Shown here: positions 51,598-61,712 of the stretch, one piece after another | How the letters are laid out: the number at the start of each line of letters is the position of its first letter | Position numbering within the stretch: position 1 is the stretch's first letter | Origin: an uncultured Collinsella sp. | Lineage (GTDB): Bacteria > Actinomycetota > Coriobacteriia > Coriobacteriales > Coriobacteriaceae | Direction of reading: 5' to 3' | NCBI GenBank assembly: GCA_900548265.1 | Contig: URKG01000001.1 | Location: 1 to 64,000 of the forward strand | Length of the DNA stretch: 64,000 bases | Made by a program: the position numbers and the translations under genes | The notes under the pieces: generated by a model | Databases searched by the model: none | The model's input: only the letters and a program-made list of their open reading frames with translations | What the model was told of the DNA's origin: nothing

Positions 51598-51664
51598 TTG
51601 TCGGCAGTGCGCCGTTTTGCTATGATAGCCCGCGTCGTGTTACGAATCTGACATTACGTAACAC
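51598..51664 (+). promoter_or_regulatory. Promoter and NikR-like operator of the ECF importer
   Basis: TTGTCG (51598-51603) and TATGAT (51621-51626) are spaced by 17 bp. Just downstream, GTGTTACG (51637-51644) and CGTAACAC (51657-51664) form a perfect dyad. GTGTTAC-N14-GTAACAC resembles operators proposed for NikR nickel regulators in some bacteria. Bound protein would cover the transcription start. Confidence 0.6.
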
Positions 51665-51721
51665 TGGAAAGGTGATTCAAACGGCGTTGCAATTCCGTGC
51701 GCCGATAACCGGGAGGCGTGC

Positions 51722-52807
51722 ATGCACATTCCAGATAATTATCTGTCCCCGCAGACCGATGCCGTCATGGCGGTGGCGATGGTGCCCGTTTGGGTCCACT
51801 GCATCAAGAAGGTGCGCGCCACGCTCGATCGCAAGCACATGGCTTTCCTGGGCATCTGCGCCGCGTTCTCCTTCTTGCTCATGATGTTCAACGTGCCGCT
51901 GCCCGGCGGCACCACTGGTCACGCCGTCGGCGGCGCGCTCATCGCGCTGTTGCTGGGCCCGGAGGCCGCGGCTATCGCTGTCTCGGTCGCGCTGGCGCTG
52001 CAGGCGCTGCTGTTTGGCGACGGCGGCATCCTGTCCTTTGGCGCCAACTGCTTTAACATGGCCTTCGTGCTGCCGTTTGCCGCTGCTATCGTGTTCCGTG
52101 CGCTCAACAGCCGTTTGCACGACAAAAGCTGGGGCACCTCGGTTTCGGCCATCGTAAGCGGCTGGGTCGGCCTGTGCCTGGCGGCCCTGTGCGCGGCAAT
52201 CGAGTTTGGTATTCAGCCGATGCTCTTTACCAACGCTTCGGGCGCGCCGCTGTACTGCCCCTTCCCGCTGTCCGTGGCTATTCCGGCCATGTTGATCCCA
52301 CATATGCTGGTTGCCGGCGTGGTCGAGGGCGTAGCGACGGCCGCCATCTACGGTTTTATCAAGAAGACGGCGCCGAGCATTATCGTCGGCCCCGAGGCTT
52401 CCGACGGCCTGCTTGAGACCGAGGGCGCAACCGCCAAGAAGACCTCGCTGGTCCCCACGTTCATCCTGGTCGCCGTGCTTGTCGTGGCCACGCCGCTGGG
52501 CCTGCTGGCCACGGGTGACGCCTGGGGCGAGTGGGACGCTGAGGGCGCCGCGACCGCCGTTCAGGAGGCTGGTGACGACAGTCTGCAGGCTTCGGTCGGC
52601 CTCGACACCCCGACCTTTGCCGACGCTCTGCCCACGGGCGATTATCTGCAGGCCTATTCCGAGGAGCAGGGCCTTGGCTTTGCCGGCCAGGCTGCCATGT
52701 ATATCCTGTCCGGCGTGATTGGCGTGGCGGTGCTTACCATCGCATTCCGTCTGATCTCGCTGACGGTTAAGGAAAGCGGTGCTCATGGCAATAGCCGAGC
52801 TGCCTAG
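51722..52807 (+). CDS. ECF nickel/cobalt transporter substrate-binding membrane protein (NikMN/CbiMN fusion)
   Basis: The 361-residue protein starts MHIPDNYLSP; in this family the N-terminal Met-His chelates the metal. About seven helices form the CbiM/NikM core (GGTTGHAVGGALIALLLGPE, FGDGGILSFGANCFN). After residue 240 a PDGLE/NikN-like unit follows (ATPLGLLATGDAWGEW ... a final helix), a fusion typical of nickel importers. Together with the next two genes it forms a complete ECF importer. GGGAGGCG precedes the ATG. Nickel is favoured over cobalt by the fused N-domain and the operator. Confidence 0.88.
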   Translation: MHIPDNYLSPQTDAVMAVAMVPVWVHCIKKVRATLDRKHMAFLGICAAFSFLLMMFNVPLPGGTTGHAVGGALIALLLGPEAAAIAVSVALALQALLFGDGGILSFGANCFNMAFVLPFAAAIVFRALNSRLHDKSWGTSVSAIVSGWVGLCLAALCAAIEFGIQPMLFTNASGAPLYCPFPLSVAIPAMLIPHMLVAGVVEGVATAAIYGFIKKTAPSIIVGPEASDGLLETEGATAKKTSLVPTFILVAVLVVATPLGLLATGDAWGEWDAEGAATAVQEAGDDSLQASVGLDTPTFADALPTGDYLQAYSEEQGLGFAGQAAMYILSGVIGVAVLTIAFRLISLTVKESGAHGNSRAA

Positions 52808-53621
52808 CTGGCTTGCGGTCGAGCAGCGTTACGAGCCCACGGGCGCTCGTCATCGCGTGATGCAAAAGAACGTCCTGCACCTGGCGAGCCTGCTTGAGCG
52901 GGTTCGCCTGGGTGGAGGCGCGCACGAGGGCGGGTCGATGGTCGACCGCGCCATTTCTTGCGTTTCGGCTCCGGTGCGCCTGGTGGGGATATTCGTTTGC
53001 GTCCTGTGCGTGTGCCTGACACAAAGCCCGCTGTACCTCATGTTGATGGCGGCCATTGCGCTGGTGCTGGTCGCGGTGCGCCCCGCACGCGGGCTGCGTG
53101 CGACCATTGTACCGGCGCTCGGCGCCACGGGGCTTGCGGTGGTTCTGGCATTGCCTGCCCTGCTGCTGGGCGCGTCTGCCACGGGCTCCATGCTCAAGAT
53201 CGCGCTCAAGACCTTCATTAATGTGTCGCTGGTGCTGGGCGTTTCGTGGACGCTTACCTGGAGCCGCATGTCGGCGGCGCTCAAGATGCTGCATCTACCC
53301 GACGAGGTCATCTTTACGTTTGATATGGCGCTCAAGCACATCGAGGTGCTGGGCCGAACGGCGCACGATCTGACCGAATCGGTCATGCTGCGCAGTGTGG
53401 GTCGCGCGCCTGAGGGGTTTTCGCGCACCGACTCGGTCGCGGGTATCATGGGCATGACCTTTATCAAGGCGATGGAATGCAGCCGCGCGATGGACGAGGC
53501 CATGCTCTGCCGCGGCTTTGCCGGCGCGTATCCGGCTCCCGCGCGGAGCGGCTTTGGCTGGCGCGATGGGGTCTATGCGGTCGGCGTGGCGTTGCTCGCC
53601 GTGTTGTGTGCGGTACTGTAG
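52785..53621 (+). CDS. ECF transporter transmembrane (T) component, CbiQ/NikQ family
   Basis: The 278-residue protein couples the ATPase to the substrate-binding protein. It has about five helices and the two coupling regions with Ala-Arg-Gly-like signatures (ESVMLRSVGRAPEG and DEAMLCRGFAGAYP). The ATG at 52785 lies 23 bp inside the preceding gene, so translation is coupled. Confidence 0.88.
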   Translation: MAIAELPSWLAVEQRYEPTGARHRVMQKNVLHLASLLERVRLGGGAHEGGSMVDRAISCVSAPVRLVGIFVCVLCVCLTQSPLYLMLMAAIALVLVAVRPARGLRATIVPALGATGLAVVLALPALLLGASATGSMLKIALKTFINVSLVLGVSWTLTWSRMSAALKMLHLPDEVIFTFDMALKHIEVLGRTAHDLTESVMLRSVGRAPEGFSRTDSVAGIMGMTFIKAMECSRAMDEAMLCRGFAGAYPAPARSGFGWRDGVYAVGVALLAVLCAVL

Positions 53622-53665
53622 CGCGGGCGGTCTAGCCGTCGATGTGAGTAGGGAAGGGCGACGTT

Positions 53666-54436
53666 TTGACGATCGATATGAATAGTGCGGCGGGCACGAA
53701 CGGTGCGGGCGGCGCCGAGGGCGCGCCGCTTATTGAGTTGCGCGACGTGGTGTTCTCCTATGCGGGGCATACGGTTGTCGATGGCGTGTCGCTGCAGGTC
53801 GATCGTGGTGAACTCGTTGCCCTGCTCGGTCCCAACGGCTGCGGTAAGACGACGATTATGCGTCTTATTAACGGCCTTGAACTCGCGGACGCAGGGGCAT
53901 ACCTGTTTGACGGGTGTATGGTCGATGCGGCATATCTCAAGGATTCCGCGACGGCCCAGCGGTTCCATCAGCGCGTGGGCTTTGTGTTCCAGAATGCCGA
54001 CGCCCAGTTGTTCTGCGCTACGGTGGGTGAGGAAGTTGCTTTTGGTCCCGCGCAGATGGGGCTGCCGGCAGACGAGCTCGACCGTCGCGTGCACGATGCC
54101 ATAGAACTGTTTCAAGTTGCCGACCTGGTCGATGCCTCGCCCTATCAGCTTTCGGGTGGGCAAAAGAAGCGTGTGGCGCTGGCGGCAGTCGTATCGATGA
54201 ACCCCGATATCTTGGTTCTCGACGAACCTACTAATGGGCTCGACGAGGATTCATGCGACATCGTGGTCAACTTCTTGCTGGCCTACGTCGCGGCGGGTAA
54301 GACGGTCTTGATGAGCACACATCACCAGGATTTGGTGCGACGCCTGGGTGCCCGTGCAATCTATATCGATCGATATCACCATGTGGTCGAGGCGCCTTCG
54401 CCGTCGTATGGAACCGAAAGCGGTGCTACGGACTAG
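53666..54436 (+). CDS. ECF transporter ATP-binding protein, CbiO/NikO family
   Basis: The 256-residue ATPase has Walker A LLGPNGCGKTTIMRL, the Q-loop FVFQNADAQLFCATVGEEVAFGP (key part FQNADAQLF, typical of ECF ATPases), signature LSGGQKKRVALA, Walker B ILVLDEPTNGLD and the switch His in STHHQD. The TTG at 53666 is chosen over ATG 53678 because GGGAAGGG is seven bases before it. It completes the importer. Confidence 0.92.
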   Translation: MTIDMNSAAGTNGAGGAEGAPLIELRDVVFSYAGHTVVDGVSLQVDRGELVALLGPNGCGKTTIMRLINGLELADAGAYLFDGCMVDAAYLKDSATAQRFHQRVGFVFQNADAQLFCATVGEEVAFGPAQMGLPADELDRRVHDAIELFQVADLVDASPYQLSGGQKKRVALAAVVSMNPDILVLDEPTNGLDEDSCDIVVNFLLAYVAAGKTVLMSTHHQDLVRRLGARAIYIDRYHHVVEAPSPSYGTESGATD

Positions 54437-54516
54437 TTGCTGCGTAGAGCGTGCGTAGCCGCCCGCGCGGCTTTGCCGTGATGGTATAGTTATCCAGGTT
54501 TTTTATGGGGGTGGCT

Positions 54517-55365
54517 ATGCCAAGCTGGAACATTCATATCGCTCAGACGGAGCGTTTGCTGGAGCGCACCGGTGCGCTTGCCAATAGCGTGCGCGACCGC
54601 AATGCCTTTTTGTTTGGCTGCGTGGTTCCGGATATCTTCGTGGGCTATATGGTCCCTGGCATCGCCGACCCCATCCCGTACCGCATTACGCACTTTGCAA
54701 AGCCTGAGCCTATCCCTAAGCCGCGCGAGCACGAGTTCTGGGATACCTATGTGGCGCCGCTGCTCAAAGGGGCGCCTGTTGGTACGCCGGCTGCCGCGAC
54801 CTCGATTGTCGAGGAGCGTGAGCGACTCAATCGGGTACATTATCCCCAACGCTACAAGGATGCCGAGCCGGTTGCCGGTCCCGGTGCTAGCGAGCTTTCG
54901 CTCGCGCCCGATGACGTGGCGCAGTCGCTGCTCGATCTGACGCTGGGCGTTTGGTCTCACCTCGTGGCCGATACCGTGTGGAATACGCGCGTGAATCAGT
55001 ACCTGGAGGCGCACGGCGGCAAGCCGTGCGAGGAATTCCGCATTAAAAAGCAAGGCGACTTTGACTGGTTTGGCAAGACGCTCGGGATCGTTTCGATTCC
55101 GCGCGCGACCGATCGCCTGTATACTGCGGCGACGCGTTTTGGGCAGTATCCCATCCATAAGGAGTATGTGCTCAAGACCATCGGCGTTATGCACGAGATC
55201 GTGCGAGAAAACCCCGGTGAGCCCGACCATCCGCCATACCGCCTGCTGACCGAGGAGTTCTTCGACGCGACGTTTACCGAGGTGATCGAGCTGACCGAGG
55301 CGGGTTTTGCCGCCCGTGTCGAATCGCCCGATGTGCCTGCTCTGCCCCTGATTGCTAGCTGCTAG
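54517..55365 (+). CDS. Zinc-dependent phospholipase-C-like protein
   Basis: The 282-residue protein opens MPSWNIHIAQTERLLE, with Trp and His near the N-terminus as in the zinc-dependent phospholipase C/S1-P1-like fold. Conserved acidic and His residues follow (GCVVPDIFVGY, ITHFAKPE, LGVWSHLVADTVWN, where SHLVADTVW resembles HxxxD/E metal ligands). No signal peptide is seen, so the natural substrate and location are unclear. The ATG at 54517 suits the preceding G-run. Its stop overlaps that of the convergent gene by three bases. Confidence 0.7.
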   Translation: MPSWNIHIAQTERLLERTGALANSVRDRNAFLFGCVVPDIFVGYMVPGIADPIPYRITHFAKPEPIPKPREHEFWDTYVAPLLKGAPVGTPAAATSIVEERERLNRVHYPQRYKDAEPVAGPGASELSLAPDDVAQSLLDLTLGVWSHLVADTVWNTRVNQYLEAHGGKPCEEFRIKKQGDFDWFGKTLGIVSIPRATDRLYTAATRFGQYPIHKEYVLKTIGVMHEIVRENPGEPDHPPYRLLTEEFFDATFTEVIELTEAGFAARVESPDVPALPLIASC

Positions 55366-56435
55366 CTGGCCGGCCCGGCAGCGAATAGCTCAACCCAATC
55401 GACAAGTAGCTCTTGCCGTAAGGTATCTTCGGCAATGCGCTCCTGTTTGGTCTTTGGGATGTGGGGAAGCCCGGCCTTTTTATGGATGAGCTCGGCTATG
55501 TGGTCGAAGCTCTTCTTCTCCTTGATCTGGTCATAGGTAATTTGGATGACGTCGTAGCCCATGCTTGTGAGTGCGGTGGCGCGCTCGGCATCGGAGAGGC
55601 TCGCGGCTTCGCTGTCGTGGGCAGAGCGGCCTTGGCATTCCAGAATGACGCCCATGCTGTCGGTGGCGCTTTCGACGAGGATATCGGCGTAGCAGCAGGT
55701 TTTGTCATACAGCGAACGTGCGGCTTCACTGAGCGGGATGCGCGCGTTGTTGGCGATCTCGATGCCCTGGCCGCCCTCGTCGCGGGGGAGCGAGATAAGC
55801 ATGGAGGTCTGTACTTCGAAGGGCGAGGCGGCCTGCCCCGTCATGTGCTCGGCCGCCCAGCGCAGTTGTTTGACGCCGCGCAGGCCTGCGGCTTGCTTGG
55901 CGAACGCGGCGATATCCGTTGCGGTAAGAAGCGGCGTGCGCTTCCACAAGTTGGTGTCATTGCCCTTGGTGTCGTTAACTCGCTCCCACCCGCAGTTGGG
56001 TGGAATGAACTTAAGCGAAATAGCTTCATCGAGTTGTTGTTGCGTTCGCTCGCAGGGCTTAAACACTGCAAAGGAGCCGCACATCTCGTAGCAAGCCATG
56101 AGTAACTGGTTGCGTGAAACCTGCGTAGCAAGGTTGAGCAGCGTGAACTCCGGTGACGTGACATCAAACCTATGTTCAGTCTGCCTAAACGACCCCGGAG
56201 GTGGTTCTTGGGTCAGGAGGTGCGATTTAAACAGGCTTCGCGACCCGGATTGTGCTCGAGTGAATACAAGCCTGTGAAGTGGTGCGTGAAGCAGGTCTTT
56301 TACAACTGCATGACTTCCGAGGCCACAACATCTGCGATCCATATTGCCAAGGCTAATGGCGGGGTAAAGGCCTAATACCTGCAGCGGGATGCGGTAGTAG
56401 TTAAAGGCGGATTGCCCACAAAGCGTCAGGTCCAT
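55362..56435 (-). CDS. AbiEi-like protein with C-terminal Vsr/DUF559-type nuclease-like domain
   Basis: The 357-residue protein has an N-terminal part resembling the non-HTH domain of AbiEi-type proteins (LTLCGQSAFNYYRIP, TSPEFTLLNLATQVSRNQLL) and a C-terminal PD-(D/E)xK-like region: ADILVES, VILECQGRSAHDSEAASLSD and ERATALTSMGYDVIQITYDQ. The catalytic Lys of the ExK motif appears as Gln (ECQ), as in Vsr-type variants. Function is unknown; DNA or RNA cleavage in defence is possible. The ATG at 56435 follows AGGAGGG on the minus strand. Confidence 0.65.
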   Translation of the reverse strand: MDLTLCGQSAFNYYRIPLQVLGLYPAISLGNMDRRCCGLGSHAVVKDLLHAPLHRLVFTRAQSGSRSLFKSHLLTQEPPPGSFRQTEHRFDVTSPEFTLLNLATQVSRNQLLMACYEMCGSFAVFKPCERTQQQLDEAISLKFIPPNCGWERVNDTKGNDTNLWKRTPLLTATDIAAFAKQAAGLRGVKQLRWAAEHMTGQAASPFEVQTSMLISLPRDEGGQGIEIANNARIPLSEAARSLYDKTCCYADILVESATDSMGVILECQGRSAHDSEAASLSDAERATALTSMGYDVIQITYDQIKEKKSFDHIAELIHKKAGLPHIPKTKQERIAEDTLRQELLVDWVELFAAGPAS

Positions 56436-56489
56436 AATGCCCTCCTGGCCGAAATCATCTCTTTGAAGCGAGTGATGCCAGCGTCAATC

Positions 56490-56613
56490 CGGAAGTATGC
56501 GGCAAAATCTGAACCCTATGAGCGGACCTGGCTTTTGAGGCTAGTTTATCAGGCATTTTGTTGCGAAAAAACAGGGTGTGCTCGGAGGTTCCAGAATTTG
56601 CCGCATACTTCCG
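56490..56613. repeat. 124-bp palindromic element upstream of the AbiEi-like gene
   Basis: 22-bp arms at 56490-56511 and 56592-56613 are reverse complements except for one base (left arm begins CGGAAGTATGCGGC). The 80-bp interior has weaker pairing. No convincing gene overlaps it. Confidence 0.7.
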
Positions 56614-56795
56614 AAAACCAGGTCGATTTGGTTCTTGCTAAAACGATTTATCAGCCCTGTGTGAGGTGTGGGTTTGCCACCGGGCGAACACTTTTAGCGC
56701 TTGGGACTTTATTTTTTGGGCCTCGAAGGGTGGATTTCGCGCTTTTGGTAAAGAAATGAGTGCGTGTTTTGCCGTGCGGCGGCATTGGCACAGAA

Positions 56796-56830
56796 AAAGG
56801 GCCCGGAAGGCGAAGCCTTCCGGGCCCTTT
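56796..56830 (-). terminator. Terminator of pyk
   Basis: A 15-bp perfect stem AAAGGGCCCGGAAGG / CCTTCCGGGCCCTTT with a 5-base loop. On the minus strand the T-run extends to five. Confidence 0.9.
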
Positions 56831-56858
56831 GCAATGCAAGTATGCTTGCAAGTGCGTT

Positions 56859-58319
56859 TTAGCGCACCTGAGCGACGTAAGCGACGTTGGTCGAGGAGAC
56901 CTTGTCCTCGAGCTGGACGCTCATGCGGGGATCGCCGGCGGTAGCGACGGTCAGGTCGCCGGCCTCGACGTAGCCGAGCTCCTTAGCGGTCTCGATCGCC
57001 TTGACGATCGTGCCGTTGACGGTGCCCTGGGTAATCTCGGCCTGATGCGGGATAACGCCCCAGTACATGATCATCTGCTGGACGGCCCACTCGTGGCGGG
57101 AGAACGCGCAGATCGGCATGTTGGGACGGAAGTGCGAAATCAGGCGAGCGGTACGACCGGTGGTCGTCGGCACGGTGATGCACTTGGCGCCAACGGTGGT
57201 GGCCATGTTCACAGCGGACATACCCACAACGTTGTTGACGACGCGGGTGCCATGAGCGTCGGCCGGAATCTCGAGCGGAGCGTGGGCCGGGAGGTACTTC
57301 TCGGTCTCGAGAGCAATGCTGGCCTGCATCTTGACGGCCTCGACCGGGTACTTACCGGCAGCGGACTCGCCAGAGAGCATAACGGCGTCGGTGCCGTCGT
57401 AGATGGCGTTAGCAACGTCGGCAACCTCGGCGCGCGTCGGGCGCGGGTTCTGCTGCATGGAGTCGAGCATCTGCGTAGCGGTGATAACGGGCTTGTAGGC
57501 CGCGTTGCACTTGGCGATGATCTCCTTCTGGATGTGCGGAACGAGCTCGGGCTTGATCTCGATGCCCAGGTCGCCACGGGCGACCATGATGCCGTCGGAA
57601 GCCTCGAGGATCTCGTCGAAGTTCTCGACGCCCAGGGCGCACTCGATCTTCGGGAAGATCGTCACGTGCTCGCCACCGTTCTCGCGGCAAAGCTCGCGGA
57701 TGCCGCGGACGGACTCGCCGTCACGGATGAAGGAAGCGGCGATGTAGTCGATGTTCTCGGTCAGGCCAAAGAGGATGTCCTGACGATCGCGCTCGGTGAT
57801 GGCGGGCAGAGAGATGTTGACGTTGGGCATGTTGACGCCCTTGCGCTCGCCAATCAGGCCGTCGTTCTTGACGACGCAGGTCATGTCCTGGCCGTCGACG
57901 GACTCGACCTCGAGGGCAACCAGGCCGTCATCGATCAGGATGAGGGAGCCCTTCTCGACCTCGGAGGGCAGAGCCAGGTAGTCGAGGGAGATGTGCTCAG
58001 CGGTGCCGTGGAAATCCTCGGACGTGGGCTGAGCGGTGACGACGATCTTGTCGCCGGTCTTGACGGCAACCTTCTTGCCATCGACCAAAAGGCCGGTGCG
58101 GACCTCGGGGCCCTTGGTGTCGAGCAGGATGCCGACGGGCATGCCGAGCTCCTTGGAAATACGGCGGACGCGCTCGATGCGACCGTGGTGCTCGTCGTAG
58201 GAGCCGTGCGAGAAGTTAAAACGGGCGACGTTCATGCCCGCCTTGATCATCTCGCGGATGGTCTCGTCGCTATCGCAGGCGGGACCCATGGTGCATACAA
58301 TCTTGGTGCGCTTGTACAT
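56859..58319 (-). CDS. pyk: Pyruvate kinase
   Basis: The 486-residue glycolytic enzyme makes pyruvate and ATP from PEP. It has the N-terminal KIVCTMGPACDSDE, FNFSHGSYDEH, the active-site KIECALGVENFDEIL and MVARGDLGIEI, and the allosteric C-terminal domain (TTTGRTARLISHFRP). GGAGG precedes the start at 58319. A perfect -10 (TATAAT on the minus strand, 58383-58388) lies upstream. Codon use points to high expression. Confidence 0.96.
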   Translation of the reverse strand: MYKRTKIVCTMGPACDSDETIREMIKAGMNVARFNFSHGSYDEHHGRIERVRRISKELGMPVGILLDTKGPEVRTGLLVDGKKVAVKTGDKIVVTAQPTSEDFHGTAEHISLDYLALPSEVEKGSLILIDDGLVALEVESVDGQDMTCVVKNDGLIGERKGVNMPNVNISLPAITERDRQDILFGLTENIDYIAASFIRDGESVRGIRELCRENGGEHVTIFPKIECALGVENFDEILEASDGIMVARGDLGIEIKPELVPHIQKEIIAKCNAAYKPVITATQMLDSMQQNPRPTRAEVADVANAIYDGTDAVMLSGESAAGKYPVEAVKMQASIALETEKYLPAHAPLEIPADAHGTRVVNNVVGMSAVNMATTVGAKCITVPTTTGRTARLISHFRPNMPICAFSRHEWAVQQMIMYWGVIPHQAEITQGTVNGTIVKAIETAKELGYVEAGDLTVATAGDPRMSVQLEDKVSSTNVAYVAQVR

Positions 58320-58382
58320 TCAGACCTCCATCTGACATCGTCTTGCGCTGATAGATAAACCATAAGAAATAAAACTGAGATG

Positions 58383-58388
58383 ATTATA
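58383..58388 (-). promoter_or_regulatory. -10 element of the pyk promoter
   Basis: The minus strand reads TATAAT 64 bases before the pyk start. A TTGGGG about 19 bp upstream may serve as a poor -35. Confidence 0.5.
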
Positions 58389-58612
58389 ACGAAATGCCGA
58401 CCGAATACCCCAAAAAATCGACCGTATGCCGAATTAGAAGTTCATTTTTTGCGGAAAAACGGTATATGCAAAAACTTTACCAACCGTTCTAACCGCTGCT
58501 ATCTGGGCGATATTTTAGTTCGATGATGCGCCGAAGAAAAAACGTTTTATCAATCTTGAGCATCACACTGTCTGCACCGTTGCGCCTGTGCCGTGTTTCC
58601 AAATGGATTGTT

Positions 58613-58642
58613 TTGGCTAGACCCGCCGCTTTGGGGTACCAT
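58613..58642 (+). promoter_or_regulatory. Promoter of the P-type ATPase gene
   Basis: TTGGCT (58613-58618) and TACCAT (58637-58642) are spaced by 18 bp. It would give a leader of about 110 bases. The rest of the 441-bp divergent space (58389-58612) shows AT-rich sequence without other clear signals. Confidence 0.5.
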
Positions 58643-58652
58643 AGCTCCACTA

Positions 58653-58750
58653 TCAACTGCCGCTCAGCACGGCAGCCTTGATGAGCCCTTGCCCTTCTCC
58701 TGGGAATTATGATCGGGCATCAATCTGCTGAGTGGCCCGAATCCCAGGAG
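58653..58750 (+). promoter_or_regulatory. Structured leader that hides the ribosome site of the P-type ATPase gene
   Basis: Two hairpins are visible. The first pairs TCAA with TTGA and CTGCCG (58657) with CGGCAG (58670). The second pairs CTCCTGGGA (58697-58705) with TCCCAGGAG (58742-58750) and CGGGC (58714) with GCCCG (58735). The second stem buries the AGGAG ribosome site. This is the layout of a translational riboswitch, but no known metal-riboswitch consensus is recognised. Confidence 0.6.
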
Positions 58751-58760
58751 GGGACTCTAT

Positions 58761-61442
<2,682 letters not shown>

Positions 61443-61465
61443 GTCGAAAGGCCATCCCTCCCACC

Positions 61466-61556
61466 GGCCCGACCGCCTGTGGGGTTTCTTCTTCGCTGGT
61501 CCTCGCGCTTCGCGCTGCGGGATCGCTCAGAAGAAATCCCTCCCGGCGGTCGGGCC
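61466..61556. repeat. 91-bp three-tier hairpin after the P-type ATPase gene
   Basis: Outer 12-bp perfect arms GGCCCGACCGCC (61466-61477) and GGCGGTCGGGCC (61545-61556), a middle pair TTTCTTCT (61485) / AGAAGAAA (61529), and a short GC-rich top. It lies 23 bases after the stop. It may be a terminator or a 3'-end element similar in layout, not in sequence, to the elements at 14448, 22987 and 45370. Confidence 0.7.
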
Positions 61557-61598
61557 TTCGGATAACCTCTCGGGACCATAAGCTGAGGGAAAGTTTGT

Positions 61599-61633
61599 GA
61601 GCCGATCGAGCGTTTGCTCGACCGGCTCTTTTT
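61599..61633 (+). terminator. Terminator upstream of rsgA
   Basis: GAGCCG-A-TCGAG pairs with CTCGA-C-CGGCTC around a 6-base loop, followed by five T. The A/C mismatch is internal. Confidence 0.75.
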
Positions 61634-61644
61634 GATTTAGGGCT

Positions 61645-61674
61645 TTGCCCGGCCAGCTCTTTTTGATTTAAAAT
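61645..61674 (+). promoter_or_regulatory. Promoter of rsgA
   Basis: TTGCCC (61645-61650) and TAAAAT (61669-61674) are spaced by 18 bp, 39 bases before the start codon. Confidence 0.5.
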
Positions 61675-61712
61675 ACCTGCTCAGTTGTGATTTGTGGTGC
61701 TGGGAGGCGCTT

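Noticed and set aside
51476..51721. Cobalamin riboswitch before the ECF importer
   Set aside because: No B12-box-like sequence is visible; a promoter with an operator-like dyad explains the region better.
56412..56759. 115-residue open frame after the AbiEi-like gene
   Set aside because: It crosses the 124-bp palindrome, lacks a ribosome site and family resemblance.
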